Assembly (NCBI RefSeq): GCF_027497495.1
Contig: NZ_CP114205.1
Location: 7,812,001 to 7,876,000 of the forward strand
DNA from: Streptomyces tubercidicus
GTDB taxonomy: Bacteria > Actinomycetota > Actinomycetes > Streptomycetales > Streptomycetaceae
Direction: 5' to 3'
DNA length: 64,000 bases
This document shows positions 46,126-55,595 of this stretch, one piece after another; position 1 is the first letter of the stretch; each line of letters starts with the position of its first letter. The translations under genes were made by a program, and so were the position numbers. The notes beneath the pieces were generated by a model. It was not told the DNA's origin, searched no databases, and worked only from the letters and a program-made list of their open reading frames with translations.

Positions 46126-47364
46126 TCACAACCGAGTGATGATCAAGGCGATGTCGTCGCGGGCGCCGCCGGTGACGCCGAGGTGGGCGAGCAGGGCGTC
46201 GGCCAGGCGTTCCGGGCTCAGGGCCCGGAAGCTGACGAGGGCCTCGGTCAGCCGGGAGAGCCCGGCGTCGATGTCCTCATCGCGACGTTCGATCAGCCCA
46301 TCGGTGTACAGCACGAGGGTGTCCCCGGGGAGGTAGGCCGTACCGGCCTGGGGGCGCGGCACATGCTGGGGACGCGCGCCCAAGGGCGGGTCGGTGGCCT
46401 GGTCCAGCAGGTCGTAGCTGCCATCCGTGTGCACCAGGATCGGCGGCGGATGGCCCGCGTTGCTGTAGATGATCAGGCGGCTGCGGGGATCCACCAGCGC
46501 CTTGACGGCGGTGGTGTTCAGCGCGCCCTCCACCGATCGGGCGTACAGCCCCAGCACCTCCAGCGCCTGGGCGGGCCGCTCCAGGGCACGGATCGCGGCG
46601 CTCAGGGCGCTGCGCAGCATGCCCATGGCCGCGGCCGCCTCCAGACCGTGGCCGACGACGTCGCCGACCGCCAGCGCGAAGCGGCCATCGGGCAGGTCGA
46701 CCATGTCGTACCAGTCGCCGCACACATTCAGCGATCCGGCGGCGGGCAGATAACGCACCGCGACTTCCCGGTGCCGTGCCAGATCCGGTGACTGGAGCAT
46801 GGCCTCCTGGAGGGTGACGGCCACCTGGCGCTCACGGGTGTGGGCCTGGCGCAGCTCCTCGTTCAGCCGCTGCAGCTCACGCGCCCTGGCGTACAGCTCG
46901 GCCTCCAGAGCTTCGCGCTCGGTCAGCTGCCCGGTCGGCGGACGGTTGCTCCCCGCACGGGCCTGGATGAACGCGGTCACATCCTCGACCCGGTGAATGA
47001 TCCATGCCACCGTCCCGTCCTGCCCGAGAATCGGCGTATTGACCGGGGACCACCAGCGCTCCTCGAACGCCCCGGGCCGGCCCATGACAGGGATGTCGTA
47101 CTTCTGCAGAGCCATGGTGTCGGGCTCACGCGAGGTCAGGACCCGGTGCAGCGAGGCATCCAGATTCCGTACGCCATCGGCCTCGGGATCGGCGGGGTTG
47201 TCCGGGAAGGCGTCGAAGATATGCCGTCCGATCAGGTCCTGTCTGGTTCGCTGGGTCGCGTCCAGGTAGGCCCGGTTGACTTCCACGATCACCAGGTCCG
47301 GCCCCAGCACCAGGTAGGGGCTCGGCGTGGCGACGAACAGTGCCGCGTAATCCATCCCTGACAT
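46126..47364 (-). CDS. PAS-SpoIIE PP2C-type phosphatase
   Basis: A 412-residue regulator. An N-terminal PAS domain (about 5-125, FVATPSPYLVLGPDLVIVEV) precedes a coiled-coil linker (about 145-185) and a SpoIIE phosphatase domain with NVCGDWYDM, VGDVVGHGLEAAAAMG and ARDDIALIIT. It probably dephosphorylates an anti-anti-sigma factor in response to a PAS signal. It lacks the HATPase found in the larger paralog at 27672. Confidence 0.9.
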   Translation of the reverse strand: MSGMDYAALFVATPSPYLVLGPDLVIVEVNRAYLDATQRTRQDLIGRHIFDAFPDNPADPEADGVRNLDASLHRVLTSREPDTMALQKYDIPVMGRPGAFEERWWSPVNTPILGQDGTVAWIIHRVEDVTAFIQARAGSNRPPTGQLTEREALEAELYARARELQRLNEELRQAHTRERQVAVTLQEAMLQSPDLARHREVAVRYLPAAGSLNVCGDWYDMVDLPDGRFALAVGDVVGHGLEAAAAMGMLRSALSAAIRALERPAQALEVLGLYARSVEGALNTTAVKALVDPRSRLIIYSNAGHPPPILVHTDGSYDLLDQATDPPLGARPQHVPRPQAGTAYLPGDTLVLYTDGLIERRDEDIDAGLSRLTEALVSFRALSPERLADALLAHLGVTGGARDDIALIITRL

Positions 47365-47692
47365 CGCCGCCGTCTCCCTGTCCTTCTCCGTGCCGCCGGC
47401 TCCGCCCCTTCACGCTACGGTCCGTCCGCCACACCCGCCCGCCCAGCGCCCGCCCCGTCAGCGCCCCGCCCTGCTCGGGTGGACGCCGCTGGCCCCGCTC
47501 ACGGATGCCAGGCCCCCTCTGCCGCACCACCTCCACCATCCGGCTGCGCGGTCGGCTCTCTCATGTCGCGGATCGCTCCCTTTCGGAGTGGAGTGGTAGA
47601 TGCACGGACCACAGCCGGTGGATGCCCCTCGGCTGTGGGGTGGCCGACATTCGGCACACGCAAGACGCCTCACTTGATCAAGGAGCGGCATC
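47365..47692. other. Intergenic, promoter region only
   Basis: A 328-base divergent gap. AAGGAG lies just before the gene at 47693. No other feature is supported. Confidence 0.5.
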
Positions 47693-48019
47693 ATGCCGGC
47701 AGGTTCGGACAAGAAGCGTGAGCGGCAGTACGAGCACATCAAGGCGAACGCGCTGGAGCACGGTGTATCGGAGAAGCGCGCCAAGGAAATCGCCGCACGC
47801 ACGGTGAACAAGGAACGCGCCCGCGCCGGGGAGGCGAGGTCCGCCGGCAAGGCCTCCACCCGCGACCCCAAATCCGCCCCCCAGCGCGGCGGCGAACGCT
47901 CCCACAGCGGTCCTCAAGGCCCCACGAAGGACCAGCTGTACGCGGAGGCCCAGCGGAAGAACATCGACGGCCGCTCCCACATGAACAAGGAAGAGCTCCG
48001 CAGGGCTCTCGGGCGTTAG
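47693..48019 (+). CDS. Plasmid-stabilisation-like / Rho_N-like small protein
   Basis: A 108-residue, highly charged protein. The N-terminus (KKRERQYEHIKANALEHG) resembles actinobacterial proteins annotated as plasmid stabilisation proteins. The C-terminus (TKDQLYAEAQRKNIDGRS then MNKEELRRAL) is a SAP/Rho_N-type helix-extension-helix. It may bind nucleic acid. Strong AAGGAG upstream. Confidence 0.65.
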   Translation: MPAGSDKKRERQYEHIKANALEHGVSEKRAKEIAARTVNKERARAGEARSAGKASTRDPKSAPQRGGERSHSGPQGPTKDQLYAEAQRKNIDGRSHMNKEELRRALGR

Positions 48020-48085
48020 GCGTGTTGTCCGGACAGGTTGGTGACGCCCCGCCCAAATGCCGTACTTCTCGGGCAGGTACACCCA

Positions 48086-48340
48086 CTAGTCGAGATGCAG
48101 GAGCAGGAGTAGCGCTCCCACCACCAGGATGGGAAGCCCAAGGGCACGGATGAACCCGGGCCGTGCGTTCAGTGTCGGAACGTACGGAGTCTCAAGGCGC
48201 CCATGGCTCCACTGCATTTCGCGGCGCCGGTCAGCCGCCTTGCTCTGCACCTGCTCACATCTGCGCCGTATGAATCCGCCGATGTCGAACAGCACGCCGG
48301 CGCCAATCATCACAAACAGAACCGCAAGACCCATAGCCAT
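48086..48340 (-). CDS. Small two-helix membrane protein
   Basis: An 84-residue protein with hydrophobic helices at each end (VLFVMIGAGVLFDIGGF and LGLPILVVGALLLLLH) around a basic middle. Family and function unknown. Confidence 0.5.
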   Translation of the reverse strand: MAMGLAVLFVMIGAGVLFDIGGFIRRRCEQVQSKAADRRREMQWSHGRLETPYVPTLNARPGFIRALGLPILVVGALLLLLHLD

Positions 48341-48486
48341 AGGGCCAGCCTATGAGGTGGGTGAGTCCCGTCGGACTACGGTGGTGGTGGCCAGGGGGAG
48401 TGACGAACTACTCGGCGCCTCCTGGCCATCTGGCATAGGAGCCAGCGGCCAGGAACCTTCCTCTCCCTTCGGGCTCGGGCCGTTCC

Positions 48487-49614
48487 TCACCGGGTCTTCT
48501 TCCGGTCGAACCAGATCGTCGCAAACGTCGGCGCGAGCCCTGCCCAGAACAGAATCTGCGGCAACGTCCTTTCCTCCCAGGGTATTTGGGCGATCAGCAG
48601 TGCGCACAGCATGGCCCAGGCCGCCTGGGCCAGCACTATGCGGGGCCACCGGCGGCGGCGTATAAGTGACCGCACATTGAGCTGGACGCCGGCGCGCCGG
48701 CGCCGGTAGCGCAGCAGGGCGCCGACGATCCAGATGGCGGTTGCCACCACGAGGTACCAGAGGCGCTGGCCGAGTGGCAGCGGCAAATCCCGCTGCACCT
48801 TGCCCGCGACGGCGAACAGGTCCATCCCCGACCCGGCGAAGGCGACACAGAGCAGGGCCAGCCACCGCACCCCGCGCAGCATGCGGTACGTGGCTTGGTC
48901 GAGGCCACGCTGCATCTCGGCGGAGTCCGGTGCGGCGGCAAGCCCGGTGGCGTAAAGGTCGGCGGCCCGCGCGGCCTTGACGCCCGGGGCCTGGGCGGCC
49001 TTCGTGGTCTGCCGAGCCAGGGCCTCTGTGTGGGTGGGGTCGAGCCGGAGGATGGCGTGGTCGAGCTGGTCGGCGAGGGTGGTGTTGAGCGAGAAGGTGG
49101 CGACCTGGTGGGCGATTTCGTGGGCGTAGATCTCCTCGGGGCCCAGCCGCAGCGCCTCCGCTGCCAGGTCGGCCGCCTCGCGGAGGACATCGGCGCGCTC
49201 GTGGGGCGGGGGGAATCTGGAGCCGTTCGCCTGGACGTAACGGACCAACGACATGCGGCAAACGGCGTCCGCGAGCATCGTATAGCCGTACCAGTGGTGC
49301 GGGTCGGCCCGGACCGCTTCGCGCAGTACGGGCTCGGCCGCGCGCCATGCCCTGTCGGGTATGCGGGTCAGTGCCTTGGCGCGCAGGATGAGTGCGAAGA
49401 AGTCCTCGGGAGCCAGCTTGAGTGCCTCGTCAGCCGCGTGAAGGGCTTGTTCGGGCTGCTCCGTTTTCAGGTGGCAGTGGCCGATCTCGATCCAGGCACG
49501 CCGGTCGTCGGGGTTTTCGGCGAGGTGCTGCGCCAGCACAGCCCTGGCCTGCTCGTAGCGTTCAAATTCGAAGAGGGCCTGGGCCTGCTCGACGGCCGAG
49601 TTCAGTTCGGTCAC
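48487..49614 (-). CDS. TPR-repeat membrane protein
   Basis: The 375 residues start with TPR-like helical repeats (about 1-225; e.g. EQPEQALHAADEALKLAPED). Four hydrophobic helices follow (about 243-260, 275-295, 322-340 and 346-362). The GTG overlaps the AAA ATPase stop as GTGA, so the two are co-translated and probably form one complex. The helical repeats would bind the partner or a client at the membrane. Confidence 0.8.
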   Translation of the reverse strand: MTELNSAVEQAQALFEFERYEQARAVLAQHLAENPDDRRAWIEIGHCHLKTEQPEQALHAADEALKLAPEDFFALILRAKALTRIPDRAWRAAEPVLREAVRADPHHWYGYTMLADAVCRMSLVRYVQANGSRFPPPHERADVLREAADLAAEALRLGPEEIYAHEIAHQVATFSLNTTLADQLDHAILRLDPTHTEALARQTTKAAQAPGVKAARAADLYATGLAAAPDSAEMQRGLDQATYRMLRGVRWLALLCVAFAGSGMDLFAVAGKVQRDLPLPLGQRLWYLVVATAIWIVGALLRYRRRRAGVQLNVRSLIRRRRWPRIVLAQAAWAMLCALLIAQIPWEERTLPQILFWAGLAPTFATIWFDRKKTR

Positions 49615-50951
49615 AGCTTCCGCTTCTTCTTCAGGTAGGCCACCAGGTCGTCGTACATCCCGCCGTCGTTCGCGTACATCGCCACGTTGCGTGCGGACGC
49701 GAACCACGGCTCCGTCGAGGGACCGATCTGCCCCGCCGCGGCCAGCAGGTCCTTCATCCCGATCAGGCGTACGGTCCCGGTCCGGGCCGAATCCAGCAGC
49801 GCCTGCTCGGCCGCGGCCTCGCACACATGGGCCAGGTCGGCGCCGGACAGGCCGTCGGTGGCCTTGACGAGCTTGCCGAGGTCGACGTTCTCGATGGGCC
49901 GCTCCCGCAGGTGGTAGCGGAGAATCGCCTCCCGGGCCGGCCCGTCGGGTGGCAGCACCAGCAAGGTCCGGTCCAGCCGGCCGGGGCGGCGCAGCGCGAT
50001 GTCCACGTCCCAGGGCACATTGGTCGCGGCGAGCACGAACACGCCCTCGTTCGCCTCCGCCTCGACGCCGTCCAGCTCGGTCAGCAACTGGTTGACGGTG
50101 TTGCGCATCCCCGCGCTCTGGGTGCGGCTGCGCTTTCCGCCGAGCGCGTCCAGTTCGTCCAGGAAGACCACGCACGGGGCCTGGCGGCGGGCCGTCTGGA
50201 AGAGTTCGTGCATATTGCGCTCGGAGTTGCCCATCCACATGTCGAGTACGTCGTTGACCGACACGGACAGGAAGTTCGCCCCGAGCTCACCGGCGACCGC
50301 GCGGGCGATGAAGGTCTTGCCACAGCCCGGCGGCCCGTACAGCAGGAGACCGCCGCGAAGACTCTTGCCGTACAGACGGCGCAGCTCCGGATTGCGCAAC
50401 GGCGCCAGAAAGGCCGCCTCCAGCCGCTCCTTGACCTCTTGCATGCCGCCCACATCGGCGAGGCGGACGGCCCCGGGCCGCTCCACATCCCAGGCGGCAA
50501 CGCCCTCAGGGTCGCCGCTGCCGTCGACGGTCAGCGGCGCTTCCACGAAACGGGGTGGCACGACATCACCGACCTGGTCCTCGGCGGCCTTCCAGTTGAA
50601 ACCCGGGCCCGAGGCGGGGGCGGACGCCGGGGCCTGTCCGGCCGCGGGGTCCTGCGGCGGTCCGGCCACAGAGTTCGGAGGCCGGCCGGGCACCGGGGGC
50701 TGCGGCGGCGAGGGAAGCGCCGCTTCGTCGGAGATGTTTGTCGGCGTACCTGCCAGGGCCCGGACCATCAACTCGCGTGCCTGGGCGTCACCGGGCGCGT
50801 GCTGCAAGGCCACGGAGACCTCCCCCACCGCGGCGTCACCGTGCCCCGCGGACAGCAGCAACTCGGCGAGGTGAAGCCGCAGTGGCACGTCATCGGGCGC
50901 CGCCGCAACGGCCTTGCGCATGCTCTGTATAAGGGGGGATTCCGCCGACAT
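49611..50951 (-). CDS. AAA+ ATPase with N-terminal TPR-like region
   Basis: A 446-residue classic AAA ATPase. Residues 1-68 are TPR-like helices and 70-115 a Pro/Ala-rich linker. The AAA domain has Walker A GPPGCGKT (about 206-213), pore region NDVLDMWMGNSERN, Walker B CVVFLDELDAL, sensor AATN and Arg finger RRPGRLDR, followed by the helical lid. No protease or second AAA domain is present. Probably a remodelling ATPase working with the coupled TPR membrane protein. Confidence 0.9.
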   Translation of the reverse strand: MSAESPLIQSMRKAVAAAPDDVPLRLHLAELLLSAGHGDAAVGEVSVALQHAPGDAQARELMVRALAGTPTNISDEAALPSPPQPPVPGRPPNSVAGPPQDPAAGQAPASAPASGPGFNWKAAEDQVGDVVPPRFVEAPLTVDGSGDPEGVAAWDVERPGAVRLADVGGMQEVKERLEAAFLAPLRNPELRRLYGKSLRGGLLLYGPPGCGKTFIARAVAGELGANFLSVSVNDVLDMWMGNSERNMHELFQTARRQAPCVVFLDELDALGGKRSRTQSAGMRNTVNQLLTELDGVEAEANEGVFVLAATNVPWDVDIALRRPGRLDRTLLVLPPDGPAREAILRYHLRERPIENVDLGKLVKATDGLSGADLAHVCEAAAEQALLDSARTGTVRLIGMKDLLAAAGQIGPSTEPWFASARNVAMYANDGGMYDDLVAYLKKKRKL

Positions 50952-51117
50952 GACCCACACTTTACGGAGCCGAAGTGGGCGACTTGCGGGCGCCCTTGGT
51001 GTGCCCGGCACTGGTTTGGGTCGTGCTGCCGTCACGGGGGCGTCGGGGAAGCACAATGGACGGTAGGGCTGGAAGCCACGGGGTTCGGTTTCGGGCCTGA
51101 CCGTCACGCCACGTCCG

Positions 51118-51732
51118 TCAGGTGGTCAGACCGGCACTGGTCAGCCAGATGTGTTCGCAGGTCGCGGATGCCCCTTGCAGCGTCTCGCGGGACTCTTGTG
51201 AGGCGTGGTAGAAGGTCCGCTCGATCATCCAGCACAGGGCGCGTGCCATCGCTGAGGCTTGTTCTGGTTCGGTGCCGGCCTGGATGCCGGCCCGTTCCAG
51301 GACGGCGGCGATGGCCGTGATGAACAAGTCCGCTGTATGGCTCCACAGCTCGCCGATCTCCGGCACGGTCAACGACAGGTCGATCGCCGTGCGCATGACC
51401 AGGCCGTGCTCGTTCCACAGTTCTACCGTGCGCTGCATGGCTTCTGCGATGGCCTGGCGGGGCTCGTCGGTCTGCGCGGTGGTCCGGGACCGCTCCCACA
51501 GATGCTCGACGGTACGCGCCACGAGTGCCACCACTACTTCTTGCTTGGAGCCGAAGTAGAAGTACAGGGCGCCGCGTGTGATGCCGGCGCCCTGGGCGAT
51601 GTCGCCGACGGTCATGGCGTTGTAGCCCTTGTGCGCGAGCAGGGCTTCGCAGGTGTCCAGGATGGCCCGCTCCCGCAGATCGCCCTTGCGTTCGGTGCTG
51701 CGTCGGCTCCGCGCGGGCTGGTGGCTGGGCAT
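51118..51732 (-). CDS. TetR-family transcriptional regulator
   Basis: A 204-residue repressor. Helix-turn-helix MTVGDIAQGAGITRGALYFY with FGSKQEVVVALV after it. The ATG overlaps the SDR stop by one base (TGATG), so it is co-expressed with the SDR and probably represses it through the palindrome at 52635. Confidence 0.92.
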   Translation of the reverse strand: MPSHQPARSRRSTERKGDLRERAILDTCEALLAHKGYNAMTVGDIAQGAGITRGALYFYFGSKQEVVVALVARTVEHLWERSRTTAQTDEPRQAIAEAMQRTVELWNEHGLVMRTAIDLSLTVPEIGELWSHTADLFITAIAAVLERAGIQAGTEPEQASAMARALCWMIERTFYHASQESRETLQGASATCEHIWLTSAGLTT

Positions 51733-52580
51733 CAGAGCTGAGCACCTTCGTCGAAGTCGGTCGTGCGGGAGAGCGTCTCCCATGCGCGGATGTCCTCGTC
51801 CACGGAAGTGCGTGCAGTGGTGACCAGCCGCAGCGCGTCCGAGCCCAGGACGAGGTGGGCCGGCGGCTGGTCGACCGAGGCGATGCGCACGACGGCTTCT
51901 CCGGCCTTGGCCGGGTTGCCGAGCTGGTTCCCGCTTGCCTTCTGCCGCGCTTCACGGATGGGATCGAACAGCTCGTCGTAGTCGTCGATGGTCCGCGCGG
52001 CGCGTGTCATGGACCGTCCGGCCCAGTCGGTGCGGAAGGAGCCGGGCTCGATCGCCGTCACGTGGATCCCGAACTGTGCGACCTCCTTGCCCAGTGCTTC
52101 GAGGATGCCTTCCAGGGCGAACTTGCTGCCGCAGTAGGCGGACATGCCGGGCACGGCCATGAGCCCGCCCATGGAGGTGACGGCCATCAGGTGTCCGCGG
52201 CGGCGTCGGCGCATGTGGGGCAGTGCTGCCTGCAGGGTGGCCACTGCCCCGAATACGTTGATCTCGAATTGCCGCCGGACCTCGGCCAGCGGGGTTTCCT
52301 CGAAGGTGCCCTCCAGGCCGTAGCCGGCGTTGGCGATGACGACATCCAAGGGGCCGACGCCTCGCTCCACCTCCGTGATCACATCCGAGACGGCGTGGTC
52401 GTCCGTCACGTCCAGGATGCGGCCGCGAGCGTAACCGGGCTCAAGCCCCTCGAAGGCTTGCAGGTCCTCCTCGGAGCGGACCGTGCCGACAACGGTGTGA
52501 CCGGCAGTCAGGGCGGCCTGGGCGAAGGCACGTCCCAGGCCCGTGCTGACGCCGGTGATGAGCCAGTTCTGCCTCTGCAT
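51732..52580 (-). CDS. Short-chain dehydrogenase/reductase
   Basis: A 282-residue classical SDR. NAD(P) site ITGVSTGLGRAF, NAGYG, catalytic Ser in AVTSMGG and YCGSKFALEG with Tyr and Lys intact. Substrate unknown. First gene of an SDR-TetR unit. Confidence 0.92.
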   Translation of the reverse strand: MQRQNWLITGVSTGLGRAFAQAALTAGHTVVGTVRSEEDLQAFEGLEPGYARGRILDVTDDHAVSDVITEVERGVGPLDVVIANAGYGLEGTFEETPLAEVRRQFEINVFGAVATLQAALPHMRRRRRGHLMAVTSMGGLMAVPGMSAYCGSKFALEGILEALGKEVAQFGIHVTAIEPGSFRTDWAGRSMTRAARTIDDYDELFDPIREARQKASGNQLGNPAKAGEAVVRIASVDQPPAHLVLGSDALRLVTTARTSVDEDIRAWETLSRTTDFDEGAQL

Positions 52581-52634
52581 TGCTCCTCCAGGAAGGTCTC
52601 GCGGGGAGCAGGACTGCTCCCCGCCCAGAAAGTC

Positions 52635-52645
52635 TACACGGTGTA
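52635..52645. promoter_or_regulatory. TetR-type operator upstream of the SDR
   Basis: TACACGGTGTA is a palindrome save its central base. It sits next to an AT-rich TATATTTTT, 55 bases upstream of the SDR start. Confidence 0.6.
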
Positions 52646-52961
52646 TATTTTTATCTTCGCCGCGTTGGTTCTGGGTTACTCAACGGCATCACGCCTGGCC
52701 GGGGGAGATCCGGCCGTACCGAGACCGGGGCCCGCTGGCGCAGGCCGCTGTGCGCACTGGCTGGTGAGCTGCGGTGCCGGCACAACCTCACGCCGGCTGG
52801 AGAGGAGGAGCCGCGCTGGCCACCATCACACCGGAGGTCATTACGGGACAGCCCTTAGGGAGCCCCCGCCGCGGCCGGGCGGAAAAAGGGTTTCCGCTTT
52901 CGTGGACCGTGCCCTAAAGTGCCGACCGCGCCGAACCCTTGAGAGCGTGGTGGCTCCGTGG

Positions 52962-52998
52962 GTTCCCACGGGGCACCCGCTGTTCCCACGGGACACCC
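52962..52998. repeat. 17-base direct repeat
   Basis: GTTCCCACGGGGCACCC and GTTCCCACGGGACACCC (one mismatch) lie 20 bases apart, start to start, in the non-coding gap. Confidence 0.7.
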
Positions 52999-53132
52999 AC
53001 CACCCGATGGGCCGCCGGATTCCGCCCGGCAGGCGCTGCGGAGAAAGGAAGGAGTGGTCGCCGTGACATTCCGAACCTAGCCGCCCGCCCGGAAAGTCCG
53101 GGACCCCGGGCGGCGGTTCCGGAAGGAACGCG

Positions 53133-53438
53133 ATGTCCCGTACGGACAAGACGAAACCGCTGTGGGTGCGCCACGCGGAGCACAACCCCCGACCGCTTCA
53201 CGATCACCGCTACGGCGCCTGTGACCTGCCGCCGCATCCGACGCAGGAGGACACGGACACCCGCTGCCGCTGGGAAAGCCCCCACACGCTGCTGTTCGGC
53301 CACACCTGCTGTGCGGGGTGCAATGTGCGCGCCTGCAACAAGGAACGGCAGCAGATGGTGAAGGCCGACAACCGCAAGGAGCGCTACGCGGGCCGGCGCG
53401 AGGCACGCCGTTTCGCCAACGGAGCGGACAGCGACTGA
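53133..53438 (+). CDS. Small Cys/His-rich protein of unknown function
   Basis: A 101-residue protein beginning MSRTDKTKPLWVRHAEHN. The cysteines cluster as HTCCAGCNVRAC and may hold zinc. The basic C-terminus (RKERYAGRREARRFA) suggests nucleic-acid contact. The start follows GGAAGGAACGCG. Relatives occur widely in Streptomyces without a known role. Confidence 0.65.
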   Translation: MSRTDKTKPLWVRHAEHNPRPLHDHRYGACDLPPHPTQEDTDTRCRWESPHTLLFGHTCCAGCNVRACNKERQQMVKADNRKERYAGRREARRFANGADSD

Positions 53439-53669
53439 TCCCACCCCTCCCTTCGCCCAGAACTGGATGACGCTGAGGTGCACGGGACCTTCGGACCTTC
53501 CTGCGACCGTGCACCGAAGCGGACTCACCGACTGCGGCGGCCTGGGCCCGCTGCGCGATAGTCGGCGGCCGTGACCAACTTCCCGTATCCGCAGTGCAGT
53601 TCATGCCGTGCATGAGCGGAGAGCGGTCGCACTGTTCGAGCAGCGTCGCAACCGCGTAGGGTCTCAACT

Positions 53670-54128
53670 ATGAAAGCTGGCTTTCCTATCAAGGTTGATG
53701 ATCTGGACCCCAGCGCGGTGGGTTCGGCGCTGCAGGCGAGCCTCGGGCTGTTCGTGCGGCGGCTTCGTCAGCCGGTCCAGGGCGAGCTCACCCTGCCCGA
53801 GGTCTCGGTCCTGTCGCGCCTGGAACGGGCCGAGTTGGCCACGACGAGCGAGCTGGCCAGGGCCGAGCAGATCACCCCGCAGGCGATGGGGATGACGCTC
53901 GCCGGGCTCGTACGGCGCGACCTGGTGGAGCGCCGCCCCGATCCCGCTGACCGTCGGCGGGTGGTCCTGTCGGTGACCGAGGCCGGGCAGAGGGCGCTGC
54001 GGAAGAGGCGCGGCGACCGGGCCGAGCAGCTGGCGGAGGCACTCGCCGCCGGCGGGTTCACCCGCGCCGAGCTGGAGACCCTGATGGCCGCAGCGCCGCT
54101 GATCGAGCGGCTGGGCGAGAACCTGTGA
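53670..54128 (+). CDS. MarR-family transcriptional regulator
   Basis: A 152-residue winged-helix regulator: ATTSELARAEQITPQAMGMT is the recognition region and DPADRRRVVLSVTEAG the wing. Its stop overlaps the start of the MFS gene (GTGA), so it probably controls its own operon with the exporter. Confidence 0.92.
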   Translation: MKAGFPIKVDDLDPSAVGSALQASLGLFVRRLRQPVQGELTLPEVSVLSRLERAELATTSELARAEQITPQAMGMTLAGLVRRDLVERRPDPADRRRVVLSVTEAGQRALRKRRGDRAEQLAEALAAGGFTRAELETLMAAAPLIERLGENL

Positions 54129-55528
54129 CGCGGGAGCAGGTGGCACCCGACGTCTCCCATTCCGCCAACGCGTTCTCGTGGCGGTTCGTGACGCCGCTGT
54201 TCACGGGGGCGGCGATCAACGCGATCAATACCTCGCTCATCGCGACCGCCCTGGTGCCGATCGCGGCCGCCGTCCACGTCCCGGTGGGGCGGACCGCGGT
54301 GCTGGTATCGGCGCTGTACCTGGCCTGCGCCATCGCCCAGCCGGTGGGCGGGAAGCTGGCGGAGGAGTTCGGGCCGCGCCGGGTGTTCCTGGCCGGCACC
54401 CTGGTCGTCCTGGCGGGCGGCCTCGTGGGCGGGGCGGGGCAGAATCTGACCACCTTGGTCGTGGCCCGGGTGCTCATCGGGGTGGGCAGCTCCGCCGTCT
54501 ATCCCTCCGCGATGCTGCTCATCCGCCGCCGGGCCGAGACCGCCGGGCTGGACGCGCCGCCCGGCGGCGTCCTCGGGGGCCTGATGATCGCCGGTGCGGC
54601 TACCTCTGCCCTTGGCCTCCCGATCGGCGGCGTACTGGTCGACGCCTGGGGGTGGCGGACCACCTTCTTCATCAACCTCCCCTTCGCGCTCCTGGCCCTC
54701 GCCATGGCCTTCGTCTGGATCCCTGCCGACACGCGGGTCCGGCGAGCGAGAACACTTCGCGAGCTCGCGGCGCGCCTCGACGTGGTGGGCATCGCGGGCT
54801 TCGGCGGGGCCATCGCCGCACTGTTGGTGTACTTGACGGGACTTCCGCACGCCAACTGGTCCGTACTCGCCCTGGCTGTCGTCCTCGGCGCGGGGCTCGT
54901 GTGGTGGGAGCTACGGGCGCGCAGTCCGTTCTTCGACGTCCGCCTGCTGGCCACGAATACGGCGCTCACCCGCACCTACCTGCGCTTCGCCGTGGCGGGG
55001 CTGTGCGTCTACACCGTCCTGTACGGCCTCACCCAGTGGCTTCAGGCCGGTCGGAGCATGTCCTCCGAGCAGGCCGGCCTGCTCCTGCTCCCCATGAGCG
55101 CGCTCTCCGCCCTGCTCGCCCGTCCGATCTCGCAACGGAACCTGGTCCGGATGCCGCTCATCGTTGCGGCGGTGTCCTGTCTGGCCGCTTCGACCGGGGT
55201 GCTCGCACTGACCGAGCGCACCCCGATCGTCTGGATCGTGGCCATCACCCTGCTCTTCGGAATCACCCTGGGCACCACCATCAGCGCCAATCAGACGACC
55301 CTGTACACCCAGGTCGGAGCCGGTGAGATCGGCACCGCTGCGGGGCTCTTCCGGACGTTCGGCTTCCTCGGCTCCATCGCCTCTTCCGCGCTGATTTCCG
55401 TCGTGTTCCACACTCAGGTCAACGACCACCGCCTCCACATGATCGCCCTGATCATGGTCACCGTCAGCATCCTGGGGCTGATCATCGTGCTCACCGACCG
55501 CACGCTCATGGCACGCGCCCGCGCGTGA
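54125..55528 (+). CDS. MFS drug transporter (DHA2/EmrB-like)
   Basis: A 467-residue membrane protein with 12-14 predicted helices and the motif A-like GGKLAEEFGPRRVFL after helix 2. DHA2-type proteins export drugs by proton antiport. Translationally coupled to the MarR regulator, the classic multidrug arrangement. The substrate is not predictable. Confidence 0.9.
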   Translation: MTREQVAPDVSHSANAFSWRFVTPLFTGAAINAINTSLIATALVPIAAAVHVPVGRTAVLVSALYLACAIAQPVGGKLAEEFGPRRVFLAGTLVVLAGGLVGGAGQNLTTLVVARVLIGVGSSAVYPSAMLLIRRRAETAGLDAPPGGVLGGLMIAGAATSALGLPIGGVLVDAWGWRTTFFINLPFALLALAMAFVWIPADTRVRRARTLRELAARLDVVGIAGFGGAIAALLVYLTGLPHANWSVLALAVVLGAGLVWWELRARSPFFDVRLLATNTALTRTYLRFAVAGLCVYTVLYGLTQWLQAGRSMSSEQAGLLLLPMSALSALLARPISQRNLVRMPLIVAAVSCLAASTGVLALTERTPIVWIVAITLLFGITLGTTISANQTTLYTQVGAGEIGTAAGLFRTFGFLGSIASSALISVVFHTQVNDHRLHMIALIMVTVSILGLIIVLTDRTLMARARA

Positions 55529-55595
55529 CGCATCGCCCCACCGGCCAGGCGCAGTTGCCGGACGACTCGCGGATTCGGGCTTACGGCCGCGTTCG

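Larger units (their letters stand above)
52581..53132. other. Intergenic, regulatory and repeat content only
   Basis: A 552-base gap holding the palindrome at 52635 and a direct repeat at 52962. No credible gene on either strand. Confidence 0.5.

Noticed and set aside
52841..53185. Minus-strand frame in the 52581-53132 gap
   Set aside because: Pro/Gly/Arg-rich translation without a ribosome-binding site or family match.
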